Source: Rubrivivax gelatinosus IL144 (lineage in GTDB: Bacteria > Pseudomonadota > Gammaproteobacteria > Burkholderiales > Burkholderiaceae_C). From it: a stretch of DNA of 64,000 nt. Both the position numbers and the translations under genes were made by a program. Shown piece by piece: positions 40,564-49,303 of this stretch. The notes beneath the pieces were generated by a model. It was given only the letters and a program-made list of their open reading frames with translations. It made no database searches and was not told the DNA's origin. Position 1 is the stretch's first letter. Every line of letters begins with the position of its first letter. The stretch covers positions 1,612,001 to 1,676,000 of the forward strand of contig NC_017075.1 in assembly GCF_000284255.1 (NCBI RefSeq), given 5' to 3'.

Positions 40564-41346
40564 ATGACCTATCAGATCGACCTTTCCGGCCGCGTCGCCT
40601 TCGTCACCGGCGCTTCCAGCGGCCTGGGCGCGAGCTTCGCGAAGACGCTGGCGCGTGCCGGTGCCGGCGTGGTGCTGGCCGCGCGCCGCGTCGAGCGGCT
40701 GAAGACGCTGCGTGCCGAGATCGAAGCCGAAGGCGGCGATGCCCACGTCGTCGCGCTCGACGTCACCGACACGGCGAGCATCGCCTCGGCCGTGGCCCAC
40801 GCCGAGACCGAGATGGGCACGATCGACATCCTGGTCAACAACTCGGGCGTCGGCCAGTCGCAGAAGCTCGTCGACGTCTCGCCCGACGACTACGACTTCG
40901 TGATGGACACCAACACGCGCGGCGCCTTCTTCGTCGCCCAGGCGGTGGCCAAACGCATGATCGCGCGCAGCCGCGGCACGGCGCCCGGCACCTTCACCGG
41001 CGGGCGCATCGTCAACATCGCCTCGGCGGCGGGGCTGCGTGCCTTCGGCCAGCTCGGCGTCTACGCGATGAGCAAGGCCGCGGTGATCCACATGACGCGC
41101 TCGATGGCGCTGGAGTGGGGCCGCTACGGCATCAACGTCAACGCCATCTGCCCGGGCTACATCGACACCGAGATCAACCACCACCAGTGGCAGACCGAGG
41201 CCGGGCGCAAGCTGGTCGACATGCTGCCGCGCAAGCGCGTCGGCAAGCCCGAGGACCTGGACGCGGTGCTGATGATGCTGTGCGCCAACGAGAGCCACTT
41301 CGTCAACGGCGCGGTGATCTCGGCCGACGACGGCTTCGGCATCTGA
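40564..41346 (+). CDS. SDR family oxidoreductase
   Basis: A 260-residue classical short-chain dehydrogenase/reductase. TGASSGLG (about residues 15-22) binds NAD(P); NNSG near 95, the serine in IASAAG and YAMSK complete the catalytic set. An Arg after the glycine motif (AARR) favours NADPH. The insert [17 protein letters not shown], between the fourth helix and fifth strand, recurs in a betaproteobacterial subgroup near acyl-CoA genes. Substrate unknown. YceH follows 12 bases downstream. Confidence 0.88.
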   Translation: MTYQIDLSGRVAFVTGASSGLGASFAKTLARAGAGVVLAARRVERLKTLRAEIEAEGGDAHVVALDVTDTASIASAVAHAETEMGTIDILVNNSGVGQSQKLVDVSPDDYDFVMDTNTRGAFFVAQAVAKRMIARSRGTAPGTFTGGRIVNIASAAGLRAFGQLGVYAMSKAAVIHMTRSMALEWGRYGINVNAICPGYIDTEINHHQWQTEAGRKLVDMLPRKRVGKPEDLDAVLMMLCANESHFVNGAVISADDGFGI

Positions 41347-41358
41347 GGAGCGGCCCGG

Positions 41359-42018
41359 ATGCGTGACCTGACCCCGCTGGAAGCGCGTGTGCTCGGCGTG
41401 CTCGTCGAGAAGCAGCACACCGTGCCCGACACCTACCCGCTGTCGCTGAACGCGCTGGTGGCCGGCTGCAACCAGAAGACCGCGCGCCAGCCGGTGATGG
41501 AAGCCGCCGACGCCGACGTGCTGGCGGCGCTGGAAGGGCTGAAGTCGCTGGCCCTGGTCAACGAAGTCAGCGGCAGCCGCGTCGTGCGTTTCGATCACAA
41601 CGCCGCGCGCGGCCTCGGCGTGCCGGGCGCGGCCGTCGCGCTGCTGGCGGTGCTGATGCTGCGCGGCCCGCAGACCGCGGCCGAGCTGCGCCTGAACAGC
41701 GAGCGCCTGCACCGCTTCGCCGACATCTCCTCGGTCGAAGGCTTCCTGGAGGAGCTGGCCGAGAAGCAGCCGCCCAAGGTCGTCAAGCTGGCGCGTGCGC
41801 CGGGCGAACGCGAGTCGCGCTGGGCGCATCGGCTGTGCGGCGAGGTCGCGCAGCCGGTCTGGCCGGCCGGCGCCGCGGCGCTGCCGGCCGAGGCGGTGTC
41901 GGCGGGCGAGCTGTCGGCGCTGAAGGCCGAGCAGGCCCGGCTGGCGGCCGAGGTCGCCGACCTGCGCGCGCTGGTCGAGCGGCTGGCGCGCGAGCTGGGC
42001 GTTTCGGCCACCGATTGA
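41359..42018 (+). CDS. YceH family protein (UPF0502, DUF480)
   Basis: A 219-residue protein of the YceH family. It has two winged-helix domains (LTPLEARVLGVLVEKQHTVPDTYPLSLN at the start and VALLAVLMLRGPQTAAELR near residue 95), followed by a C-terminal coiled coil at about residues 185-215. The function is unknown; the fold suggests nucleic-acid or protein interaction. GAGGAG lies upstream of the ATG. It is probably co-transcribed with the SDR and thioesterase genes. Confidence 0.88.
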   Translation: MRDLTPLEARVLGVLVEKQHTVPDTYPLSLNALVAGCNQKTARQPVMEAADADVLAALEGLKSLALVNEVSGSRVVRFDHNAARGLGVPGAAVALLAVLMLRGPQTAAELRLNSERLHRFADISSVEGFLEELAEKQPPKVVKLARAPGERESRWAHRLCGEVAQPVWPAGAAALPAEAVSAGELSALKAEQARLAAEVADLRALVERLARELGVSATD

Positions 42019-42064
42019 ACCCCGCGCCCGGTCGCGGGCAGGCCGGGCGACGCTGGAGAGCGCG

Positions 42065-42487
42065 ATGCGTTTCACCCTGCCCGAACACAAGACCCTGACC
42101 CACGAGACGGTGATCCCGATCCGTTGGGGCGACATGGACGCGATGGGTCATGTCAACAACACCGTCTACTTCCGCTACCTGGAGATCGCGCGGCTGGAGT
42201 GGCTGTACCGCATCGGCGGCCCGGCGCACCCCAGCCACGGCAGCGGCCCGGTGATCGTCAACGCGTTCTGCAACTTCGTGCGCCAGCTCGAGTTCCCCGG
42301 CGAGGTGCTGGCGCGCCACTACATCGCCAACCCGGGGCGCACGAGCTTCGAGACCTACGTCGTGATGGAACGTGTCGGTGAGCCCGGCGTCGTCTACGCC
42401 GAAGGCGGCGCGAAGACGGTGTGGACAGACTACGCGGCGAAGAAGGCGGTGCCGCTGCCGGCGTCGGTGCGGGCCTTTTTCGGCTAG
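42065..42487 (+). CDS. Acyl-CoA thioesterase (4HBT hot-dog family)
   Basis: A 140-residue hot-dog-fold thioesterase. The active-site segment RWGDMDAMGHVNN carries Asp25 and the conserved His29/Asn as in 4-hydroxybenzoyl-CoA thioesterase-like proteins. It hydrolyses acyl-CoA to the free acid; chain preference cannot be told. GGAGAG precedes the ATG. It sits 46 bases after yceH. Confidence 0.88.
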   Translation: MRFTLPEHKTLTHETVIPIRWGDMDAMGHVNNTVYFRYLEIARLEWLYRIGGPAHPSHGSGPVIVNAFCNFVRQLEFPGEVLARHYIANPGRTSFETYVVMERVGEPGVVYAEGGAKTVWTDYAAKKAVPLPASVRAFFG

Positions 42488-42659
42488 GCGCGGGCGGTTG
42501 TCGCACGCCGGAGGGAGAACCGTCGAGGTGGCGATCAGGTCTGGCGGATCGGCCGTGTGATCATCGCCTCGCTCGGTCTGTGACGGGCCTGCGGTGCTGC
42601 CGCGAGGGCTGTCGCAGCCGACGCCTTGATTGATGGAAGCGCCCGCGGGGCGATGAACA

Positions 42660-42947
42660 ATGGACGGTGAACTTCTCTTGCTGCTCCTGCTGTGGGCCCT
42701 CGTCACCGCGCTCGTCCTGTGGGGGCTGCGCGCCGGCTGGTTGAAGCCGTCGGGCTTCGTTTCAAGCACTGCCAAGCCCTCCCGCCGGGAGCTGCTGCTG
42801 GTGTCGTTCGCCGGCCTGCTCGTGGCCGGCCTCTGGCTCGTCGGCGGCTACTTCTCGCTTCCCGCGTCCTTCGTCTGTGGCTACGGCGTCTTCGCGGTGG
42901 GCTGTCTGCGTGTGGTGGCGCAGCGCCTGTACAAGGCACCGAACTAG
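42660..42947 (+). CDS. Hypothetical small membrane protein (three predicted helices)
   Basis: A 95-residue protein I do not recognise. Hydrophobic segments are at about residues 4-23, 45-66 and 69-88, separated by a basic loop (KPSGF...KPSRRE). There is no signal peptide or soluble domain. No clear ribosome binding site precedes the ATG at 42660. It follows a 172-base gap that lacks other signals, and the gene and gap look a little less GC-rich than their neighbours. The frame is open with a sensible membrane composition, so it is likely real, but conservation is unknown. Confidence 0.55.
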   Translation: MDGELLLLLLLWALVTALVLWGLRAGWLKPSGFVSSTAKPSRRELLLVSFAGLLVAGLWLVGGYFSLPASFVCGYGVFAVGCLRVVAQRLYKAPN

Positions 42948-42999
42948 GCGCTCGCGGCAGGACAACTCGCCTGCCTGAGCGCCGACCGGCGATCCGGCC

Positions 43000-43674
43000 T
43001 CAGCCGATGATCGAATACGGCCCGCCGCGCTCCAGCGCGCGGCCGTAGGCGGCGCGCGTGTGCACGCGCTTCAGCCAGTCCTGCAGCTTCGGGTAGCGGG
43101 CATCCAGCCCGGCGCGGGCCGCCGCGGCTTCGAGCGGGAAGCTCATCATCACGTCGGCGGCGCTGAAGGCCTCGCCGGCGAACCAGGGGCGGGCGCTCAG
43201 TTCGGCTTCCATGAAAGCCAGCTGCGCGGCGATGTTCGGGGCGATGAAGCTGCCCGTCACCTTGTCGGCGATGCCCTTGACGACGGGCTTGATGAAGAAC
43301 GGCACCGGCGCGCTGCGCACGCGGTCGAAGACGAGCTTCATCAGCAGCGGCGGCATCGCGCTGCCTTCGGCGAAGTGCAGCCAGTAGGTGAAGCGCCGGC
43401 GCGCCTCGGTGGCTGGCGGCGGGCGCAGGCGGCCGTCGGGGTCGTAGGTGTCGAGCAGGTATTCGACGATGGCGCCGGTCTCGGCCACCGTCACCGCGCC
43501 GTCGACGATCACCGGCGACTTGCCCAGCGGGTGCACACGCTTCAGTTCGGGCGGCGCGAGCATCGTCTCGCGGTCGCGCTCGTAGCGCTTCACTTCGTAA
43601 GCCAGGCCCAGTTCCTCGAGCAGCCACAGCACACGCTGCGAGCGCGAGTTCTCCAGGTGGTGGACGACGATCAT
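43000..43674 (-). CDS. Glutathione S-transferase
   Basis: A 224-residue GST with an N-terminal thioredoxin-fold domain (VHHLENSRSQRVLWLLEELGL, then the cis-Pro loop LGKSPVIVDG and the glutathione contact ETGAIVEYLL) and an all-helical C-terminal domain (SAADVMMSFPLE). The Ser of NSRSQR is the likely activating residue. A GGAG precedes the ATG. It lies 16 bases after the PAS-LuxR gene in the same direction, so the two may be co-transcribed. Electrophile substrate unknown. Confidence 0.9.
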   Translation of the reverse strand: MIVVHHLENSRSQRVLWLLEELGLAYEVKRYERDRETMLAPPELKRVHPLGKSPVIVDGAVTVAETGAIVEYLLDTYDPDGRLRPPPATEARRRFTYWLHFAEGSAMPPLLMKLVFDRVRSAPVPFFIKPVVKGIADKVTGSFIAPNIAAQLAFMEAELSARPWFAGEAFSAADVMMSFPLEAAAARAGLDARYPKLQDWLKRVHTRAAYGRALERGGPYSIIG

Positions 43675-43690
43675 GCGTTGTTCTCCAGGT

Positions 43691-44236
43691 TCAGCCGTTG
43701 AGCAGCTTGTTGACCAGTTCGGGCGTCGTCGCCGCGCCCGTCTTGCGCATCAGCCGTGCGCGGTAGACGTCGACCGTGCGCGGGCTGATCGCCAGCTTGC
43801 GGCCGATTTCCTTGCTCGTGTGGCCCTCGATGACCAGGGCCGCGATCTCGCGCTCGCGCGGCGTGAAGTCGACCTTCAGCACGCGCCGCGCCGACAGGTC
43901 CTCGAAGGACCAGATGCCGGCCGCGTGCGGCGTGCGCGTGTCCAGCGCGTGGCCCGAGACGTGGCACCAGAAGAGTTCGCCGCCGGCGCGCTTCATGATG
44001 CGGTCGTCGGCGTAGCGGCCCTGGGCGTCGAGCATCTCGACGATGCGCTCGCCGGTGCGTTCGTATTCGGCCGCAGTCGGGTACAGCACCTCGAAGGACT
44101 GGCCGACGATCTGCTCGCGCACGGCGCCGAAGATCGCCAGCATCTCGGCGTTGCAGTCGATCATCACGCGTTCGCGGCTGATCACCAGGCCGATCGGCGC
44201 CAGTTCGAACGCGCTGCGGTAGTCCAGCGTCTGCAT
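43691..44236 (-). CDS. PAS-LuxR transcriptional regulator, probable scoAB regulator
   Basis: A 181-residue regulator. A PAS domain fills residues 5-115 (FELAPIGLVISRERVMIDCNAEMLAIFG). A LuxR/NarL helix-turn-helix lies at about 124-180, with FTPREREIAALVIEGHTSKEIGRKLAIS and the recognition helix SPRTVDVYRARLM. It is divergent from scoA with 103 bases between starts, and that gap contains paired TACGTA sites (44271-44301). I infer it senses a metabolite or redox state through PAS and controls the CoA-transferase genes. Nothing in the sequence identifies the ligand. Confidence 0.85.
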   Translation of the reverse strand: MQTLDYRSAFELAPIGLVISRERVMIDCNAEMLAIFGAVREQIVGQSFEVLYPTAAEYERTGERIVEMLDAQGRYADDRIMKRAGGELFWCHVSGHALDTRTPHAAGIWSFEDLSARRVLKVDFTPREREIAALVIEGHTSKEIGRKLAISPRTVDVYRARLMRKTGAATTPELVNKLLNG

Positions 44237-44270
44237 CGCGGGGTCCTTCGGGGCAGATCCGTAGTCAATT

Positions 44271-44301
44271 CTACGTAACGACTACTTAACCCCTTACGTA
44301 G
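44271..44301. promoter_or_regulatory. Paired inverted operator sites between the PAS-LuxR gene and scoA
   Basis: CTACGTAA (44271-44278) and TTACGTAG (44294-44301) are exact reverse complements. Each contains the palindromic hexamer TACGTA, with centres 23 bases apart, about two helical turns. Further CTAC/GTAG elements lie at 44261-44264 and 44282-44285. The AT-rich block stands out in a GC-rich gap. It is the best candidate binding region for the adjacent LuxR-type regulator. Confidence 0.6.
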
Positions 44302-44339
44302 TACGCTGCGCCGGTTTCCCGAGCGCGAGAGGCGTCCCG

Positions 44340-45044
44340 ATGAAGAAGCTCTATCCGAGCGCGCAGGCCGCGCTCGCCGGCATCGTGCGCGACGGCCAGC
44401 TGATGGCCGTCGGCGGCTTCGGCCTGTGCGGCATCCCCGAGGCGCTGATCGCCGCGCTGCGCGACAGCGGCGTCAAGGACCTGACCGTCGTCTCCAACAA
44501 CGCCGGTGTCGACGGCTTCGGCCTCGGCCAGCTGCTGGAGACGCGCCAGATCCGCAAGATGGTCTCCAGCTACGTCGGCGAGAACAAGGAGTTCGAGCGC
44601 CAGTTCCTGGCCGGCGAGCTGGAGCTGGAGTTCACGCCGCAGGGCACGCTGGCCGAGAAGCTGCGGGCCGGCGGCGCCGGCATCCCGGCCTTCTTCACGC
44701 GCACCGGCGTCGGCACGCTGGTCGCCGAAGGCAAGGAGACACGCGAGTTCGACGGCAAGCTCTACGTGATGGAGCGCGCCATCGTGCCCGACGTGTCGCT
44801 GGCCAAGGCCTGGAAGGCCGACGAGAGCGGCAACCTCGTGTTCCGGCGCACGGCGCGCAACTTCAACCCGGCGGTGATCATGGCCGGGCGCGTCAGCGTC
44901 GTCGAAGTCGAGGAGATCGTGCCGGTCGGCACGTTCGACCCGGACGAGGTGCACCTGCCCGGCATCTACGTGCACCGCGTCGTGCACAACCCGCACCCGG
45001 AGAAGCGCATCGAGAAGCGCACGATCCGCGAGAAGACCGCCTGA
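44340..45044 (+). CDS. scoA: 3-oxoacid (acetoacetate/succinyl) CoA-transferase subunit A
   Basis: A 234-residue alpha subunit of a class I CoA-transferase. The CoA-binding motif [15 protein letters not shown] is near residue 22, and [21 protein letters not shown] is typical. With ScoB it moves CoA between succinyl-CoA and acetoacetate, allowing growth on ketone bodies or related acids. GAGAGG precedes the ATG. The B subunit starts 12 bases downstream but is frameshifted in this sequence, so the enzyme may not be functional here. Confidence 0.92.
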   Translation: MKKLYPSAQAALAGIVRDGQLMAVGGFGLCGIPEALIAALRDSGVKDLTVVSNNAGVDGFGLGQLLETRQIRKMVSSYVGENKEFERQFLAGELELEFTPQGTLAEKLRAGGAGIPAFFTRTGVGTLVAEGKETREFDGKLYVMERAIVPDVSLAKAWKADESGNLVFRRTARNFNPAVIMAGRVSVVEVEEIVPVGTFDPDEVHLPGIYVHRVVHNPHPEKRIEKRTIREKTA

Positions 45045-45056
45045 AGGAGCGCGAGC

Positions 45057-45697
45057 ATGGCCTGGACCCACGACGAGATGGCGGCGCGCGCCGCCAAGGA
45101 ACTGCAGGACGGCTTCTACGTCAACCTCGGCATCGGCCTGCCGACGCTGGTGGCCAACTTCGTGCCGCCGGACATCGAGGTCTGGCTGCAGAGCGAGAAC
45201 GGCATGCTCGGCATCGGCCCGTTCCCGACCGAGGACGAGGTCGACGCCGACCTGATCAACGCCGGCAAGCAGACGGTGACGACGATCGCCGGCTCCAGCA
45301 TCTTCGGCAGCCACGACAGCTTCGCGATGATCCGCGGCGGCAAGGTCAACCTGTCGATCCTGGGCGCGATGCAGGTCAGCGCCAAGGGCGACCTGGCCAA
45401 CTGGATGATCCCCGGCAAGATGGTCAAGGGCATGGGCGGCGCGATGGACCTCGTCGCCGGCGTGCGCAGCGTCGTCGTGCTGATGGAGCACGTCGCGAAG
45501 AAGAAGGATGGCTCGGGCTTCGAGTTGAAGATCCTGCGCAGTGCACGCTGCCGCTGACCGGCGTCGGTGTCGTCGACCGCATCATCACCGACCTCGCGGT
45601 GCTCGACGTCACGCCGCACGGGCTGAAGGTCGTCGAGATGGCGCCCGGCGTCACGCGCGAGGAGCTGCAGGCCAAGACCGGCGTGCCGCTGCAGTAG
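45057..45697 (+). pseudogene. scoB: 3-oxoacid CoA-transferase subunit B, frameshifted near 45540
   Basis: The first frame (45057-45557) gives a normal N-terminal part, including the catalytic glutamate in [13 protein letters not shown], up to KILR at about residue 161. It then runs into four unrelated residues and a stop. The missing C-terminus ([20 protein letters not shown] to GVPLQ) continues in another frame from the TGC at 45542 to the TAG at 45695-45697. Only two bases (45540-45541) lie where one codon belongs, so a single base is missing. Restored, the protein would have about 213 residues, the normal length. No slippery heptamer is visible. This is either a real disabling deletion or a sequencing/assembly error. 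Confidence 0.85.
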
Positions 45698-45711
45698 CGT
45701 TTAGCGTGTTT

Positions 45712-45732
45712 CGGGCCGCTTTGCGCGGCCCG
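45712..45732. terminator. Hairpin after scoB, possible terminator
   Basis: Eight-base arms CGGGCCGC (45712-45719) and GCGGCCCG (45725-45732) around a five-base loop, starting 15 bases after the scoB stop. There is no T-run, so termination would be weak or Rho-assisted. Confidence 0.4.
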
Positions 45733-45740
45733 CGCACGAC

Positions 45741-45757
45741 GACCATCCGGGATGGTC
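45741..45757. promoter_or_regulatory. 17-base perfect palindrome upstream of fruB, candidate operator
   Basis: GACCATCC and GGATGGTC flank a single central G, with the centre about 70 bases upstream of the fruB start. Its position fits an operator for the fructose PTS operon. It does not match the Cra/FruR consensus, and no fru regulator gene is adjacent. It could also form a short hairpin together with the stem just upstream. Confidence 0.35.
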
Positions 45758-45818
45758 GGAACTCGCCGGTCGCGGCGGCCTGCGCTACCGTCGCGGGAAA
45801 AACCGACGGAGAGCCGAC

Positions 45819-48335
45819 GTGTCCACCTTCAACGCCAGCGGCCTGCTGCCGCGCGAACTCGTCCACCTGGACGCTCGCGTGGCCGACAAGGCCGACGCGA
45901 TCCGACAGGCCACCGGCCTGCTGACCGCCGCCGGTTGCGTGCGCCCGGCTTTCGAAGCCAGCATGCTGCGCCGCGAAGCCGCCGCCGACACCTTCCTCGG
46001 CAAGGGCATCGCCATCCCGCACGGCATGGTCGACGAGCGCGAGCTGATCCAGCGCGACGGCATCGCCGTGCTGCAGGTGCGCGACGGCGTCGAATGGAAC
46101 GCCGGCCAGCGCGCCCATCTGGTCGTCGCCATCGCCGCGCGCTCCGACGCCCACATCGGCATCCTGCGCCGGCTGACGCGGCTGATGGCCGACGACGCGC
46201 GCCTGGCGATGCTGGCGCGCACCGACGACCCCGACGCGCTGATCCGCGCGCTGGCCGGCGTCGAGGTCGCGCCCGACGAAGCCGACGCGCCGGCCGAGGA
46301 CTTCGCGCGCCGCTTCGACTGGGTCGTCGACTACCCGAGCGGTCTGCACGCGCGCCCGGCCACCGAATGGGCCGAGACCGCACGCCGCTTCGCCGCCCGC
46401 GTGCGCGTGCGCCACGGCGCCGAAGCCGCCGACGCACGCAACCTGATCGCGCTGCTCCAGCTGGGCCTGCGCTACGGCGACACCGTCACCGTCTCGGCCG
46501 ACGGCCCCGACGCCGCCGACGCGCTGGCCACGCTGCGCATCGTGCTCGCCGGCCTGAGCGCGCGCGAGAAGGCCGACGCCGAGAAGGCCGAGCGCAAGCG
46601 CCGTGCCGCCGCCGGCGCCTGGCAGCCGCCGGGTGCAGCCGAGGCCGTCACCGGGGTCGGCGCGTCGCCGGGGCTGGCGATCGGCCGGCTGCACCGCCTG
46701 CACGCCGGGCCGATGGTCGTGCCCGACGAGCCGGTCGACCTGGTCGAGGCCGCCGACCGATTGCACGGCGCGCTGGCGCGTGCCCGCGACGAGCTGCGTG
46801 CCGTCGCCGACGACACCAGCCGCCGCCTGGGCGCCGCCGACGCGGCGATCTTCCGCGCCCAGGCCGAGCTGCTGAACGACCCGGCGCTGATCACGCTGGC
46901 TTCGCAGCACCTGGTCGAAGGCCACGGCGTCGCCTGGGCCTGGCACGCGGCCGTCGAGGAGACCGCCGGCCGCCTGGCCTCGCTGGGCAACGCCGTGCTC
47001 GCCGGCCGGGCGACCGATCTGCGCGACGTCGGCCACCGCGTGCTGGCGCAGATCGACCCGGCGCTGGCGCGCCCGGCCGCCGCCGAGGTGCCGGCCGGCA
47101 GCATCCTCGTCGCCGAGGACCTGACGCCCAGCGACACCGCCGGGCTGGACGCCGAGCGCGTCGTCGGCATCGTCACCGCCCAGGGCGGGCCGACCTCGCA
47201 CACCGCGATCCTGGCGCGCACGCTGGGGCTGCCGGCGGTGGTCGGTGCGGGGGCCGCGCTGGCGGCGCTGGAAGCCGGCGCCCCGGCCATCGTCGACGGC
47301 AGCGGCGGCCGGCTGTTCCTGGCGCCGTCGGACGCTGACCTGGCCTCGGCGCGCGCCTGGATCGCCGCCGAGGAGGCGCGCCGCGCCCAGGCCGCCGAGG
47401 CGCGCGCGCTGCCGGCGCGCACGCGCGACGGCCACTCGGTCTCGATCGGCGCCAACATCAACCTCGCCGACCAGGCCGCGTTCGCGATCGCCCAGGGCGC
47501 CGAAGGTGTCGGCCTGATGCGCACCGAGTTCCTGTTCCTCGAACGCGGCGAGACGCCGTCCGAGGAAGACCAGTACCAGGCCTACAAGGCGATGGCCGAC
47601 GCGCTGCAGGGCCGGCCGCTGGTCATCCGCGCGCTGGACATCGGCGGCGACAAGCAGGTCGCGCATCTGGAGCTGCCGCGCGAGGAGAACCCCTTCCTCG
47701 GCGTGCGCGGCGCCCGCCTGCTGCTGCGCCGGCCCGAGCTGCTGGTGCCGCAGATCCGCGCGCTGTACCGCGCCGGCCGCGACGGCGCGCCGATCTCGGT
47801 GATGTTCCCGATGATCACCTCGGCTGCCGAGCTGCTGGCGCTGCGCGAGACCTGCGAGCGCATCCGCGAGGAGCTGCAGGCGCCCAAGCTGCCGCTGGGC
47901 ATCATGATCGAGGTGCCGTCGGCGGCGCTGCTGGCCGCCGACCTGGCCCAGCACGCCGACTTCTTCTCGATCGGCACCAACGACCTGACGCAGTACACGC
48001 TGGCCATCGACCGCCAGAACCCGGTGCTCGCGCCCGAGGCCGACAGCCTGCACCCGGCGGTGCTGCGGCTGATCGGGCTGACGGTGCAGGGCGCGCACAT
48101 GCACGGCCGCTGGGTCGGCGTCTGCGGCGGCCTGGCGGGCGACCCGCACGGCGCCGCGCTGCTCGCCGGCCTGGGCGTCGACGAGCTGTCGATGACGCCG
48201 CGCGACATCCCGGCGGTCAAGGAGCGGCTGCGCGCCGCCGAGCTGCCGGCGCTGCAGGCGCTGGCACGCCAGGCGCTGGCCGCGCCCGACGCCGCCGCGG
48301 TGCGTGCGCTGGCCGACGGCGGGGAGGGCGCATGA
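45819..48335 (+). CDS. fruB: Fructose PTS multiphosphoryl transfer protein (EIIA-HPr-EI fusion)
   Basis: An 838-residue fusion of three PTS proteins. The EIIA-Fru domain covers residues 1-150, with phospho-site His68 in IAIPHG. The HPr domain covers about 165-255, with His177 in GLHARPAT. Enzyme I covers about 275-835, with His461 in GGPTSHTAILAR and the PEP-binding barrel (MRTEFLFLERG, SIGTNDLTQYTLAIDR). It carries phosphate from PEP to the FruA permease on its own, so no separate EI or HPr is needed for fructose. The start is GTG at 45819, with ACGGAGAG upstream. It overlaps fruK by four bases. Confidence 0.95.
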   Translation: MSTFNASGLLPRELVHLDARVADKADAIRQATGLLTAAGCVRPAFEASMLRREAAADTFLGKGIAIPHGMVDERELIQRDGIAVLQVRDGVEWNAGQRAHLVVAIAARSDAHIGILRRLTRLMADDARLAMLARTDDPDALIRALAGVEVAPDEADAPAEDFARRFDWVVDYPSGLHARPATEWAETARRFAARVRVRHGAEAADARNLIALLQLGLRYGDTVTVSADGPDAADALATLRIVLAGLSAREKADAEKAERKRRAAAGAWQPPGAAEAVTGVGASPGLAIGRLHRLHAGPMVVPDEPVDLVEAADRLHGALARARDELRAVADDTSRRLGAADAAIFRAQAELLNDPALITLASQHLVEGHGVAWAWHAAVEETAGRLASLGNAVLAGRATDLRDVGHRVLAQIDPALARPAAAEVPAGSILVAEDLTPSDTAGLDAERVVGIVTAQGGPTSHTAILARTLGLPAVVGAGAALAALEAGAPAIVDGSGGRLFLAPSDADLASARAWIAAEEARRAQAAEARALPARTRDGHSVSIGANINLADQAAFAIAQGAEGVGLMRTEFLFLERGETPSEEDQYQAYKAMADALQGRPLVIRALDIGGDKQVAHLELPREENPFLGVRGARLLLRRPELLVPQIRALYRAGRDGAPISVMFPMITSAAELLALRETCERIREELQAPKLPLGIMIEVPSAALLAADLAQHADFFSIGTNDLTQYTLAIDRQNPVLAPEADSLHPAVLRLIGLTVQGAHMHGRWVGVCGGLAGDPHGAALLAGLGVDELSMTPRDIPAVKERLRAAELPALQALARQALAAPDAAAVRALADGGEGA

Positions 48336-49303
48336 CGATGCGCTGCGTCAGCTTCAACCCGGCGATCGACCAGACGGTGACGCTGGAACGCCTGGTGCCC
48401 GGCGAGGTGGTGCGCGCGCTCGCCGTGCGCCACGACGCCGGCGGCAAGGGCGTCAACGTCGCCTCCTGCCTGGCCGACGCCGGCCAGGCGGTCGAGCTGC
48501 ACGGGCTGCTGGGCCGCGACAACGCGGCGATCTTCGAGCAGCTCTTCGCCGCCAAAGGCATCGCCGACCGGCTGCGCCGCGTGCCGGGCGCGACACGCAC
48601 CAACGTCAAGCTGCTGGAGACCGGCGGCCGCACGACCGACGTCAACCTGCCGGGCTTCACGGCCGCCGAGGCCGACGCCGAGGCGGTGTTCACCGGGCTG
48701 GCGCAGGTCGGCGCCGGCGAACTGGTCGTGATCTCCGGCAGCCAGCCGGCCGGGCTGGCCGCCGACACCAGCGCGCGCCTGGTCGCGGCGCTGGCCGGGC
48801 GCGGCGCACGCGTCGTCGCCGACCTCAGCGGCGTGGCGCTGGACGCCGTGCTCGCCCTCCCGCCCGGCGCGCTGCCGCACGCCGTCAAACCCAACCGCGC
48901 CGAGCTCGAAGCCTGGGCCGGGCGGCGCTTCGACGAACGCGCGGCGCTGGTCGACGCGGCGCGCGCGCTGGTCGCACGCGGCATCGCGCTGGTCGTCGTC
49001 TCGCTGGGCACCGACGGTGCGGCCTTCGTCAGCGCCGACGGCGCGCTGCAGGCGGCGCCGCCGCGGCTGGCGACCGGCAGCACGGTCGGCGCCGGCGACG
49101 CGATGGTCGCCGGCATCGCCTCGGCGCTGGCCGACGGCCTGGCGCTGGACGCGCTGGCGCGTCGTGCGACGGCTTTTGCCGCCGGCAAGCTGGGGCGCGA
49201 AGGCGCGCACCTGCCGCCGGCCGCCGAACTGGATGCCCTGGCCGCCGCCGTGCGGCCGCAGCCGCTGGACGTCTGGGCCGCGGCCCCCGGGAGCAGAACA
49301 TGA
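48332..49303 (+). CDS. fruK: 1-phosphofructokinase
   Basis: A 323-residue PfkB-family kinase converting fructose-1-phosphate to fructose-1,6-bisphosphate. The N-terminal signature (VTLERLVPGEVVRA, AGGKGVNVA) and the ATP/catalytic motif GSTVGAGDAMVAG with the base Asp are intact. It overlaps both neighbours by four bases (ATGA), forming a tightly coupled fruB-fruK-fruA operon. Confidence 0.95.
   Translation: MTMRCVSFNPAIDQTVTLERLVPGEVVRALAVRHDAGGKGVNVASCLADAGQAVELHGLLGRDNAAIFEQLFAAKGIADRLRRVPGATRTNVKLLETGGRTTDVNLPGFTAAEADAEAVFTGLAQVGAGELVVISGSQPAGLAADTSARLVAALAGRGARVVADLSGVALDAVLALPPGALPHAVKPNRAELEAWAGRRFDERAALVDAARALVARGIALVVVSLGTDGAAFVSADGALQAAPPRLATGSTVGAGDAMVAGIASALADGLALDALARRATAFAAGKLGREGAHLPPAAELDALAAAVRPQPLDVWAAAPGSRT

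Noticed and set aside
42488..42659. A small gene or RNA in the gap before the 95-residue membrane protein
   Set aside because: No frame with a ribosome binding site, no conserved RNA motif and no terminator could be seen.
45530..45560. Programmed ribosomal frameshift in scoB
   Set aside because: There is no slippery heptamer, stem-loop or internal Shine-Dalgarno at the junction, and CoA-transferase B subunits are not known to use recoding. A deletion or sequencing error is simpler.
45741..45757. Cra/FruR operator
   Set aside because: The palindrome does not match the GCTGAA...TTCAGC pattern, so only a generic candidate operator is reported.
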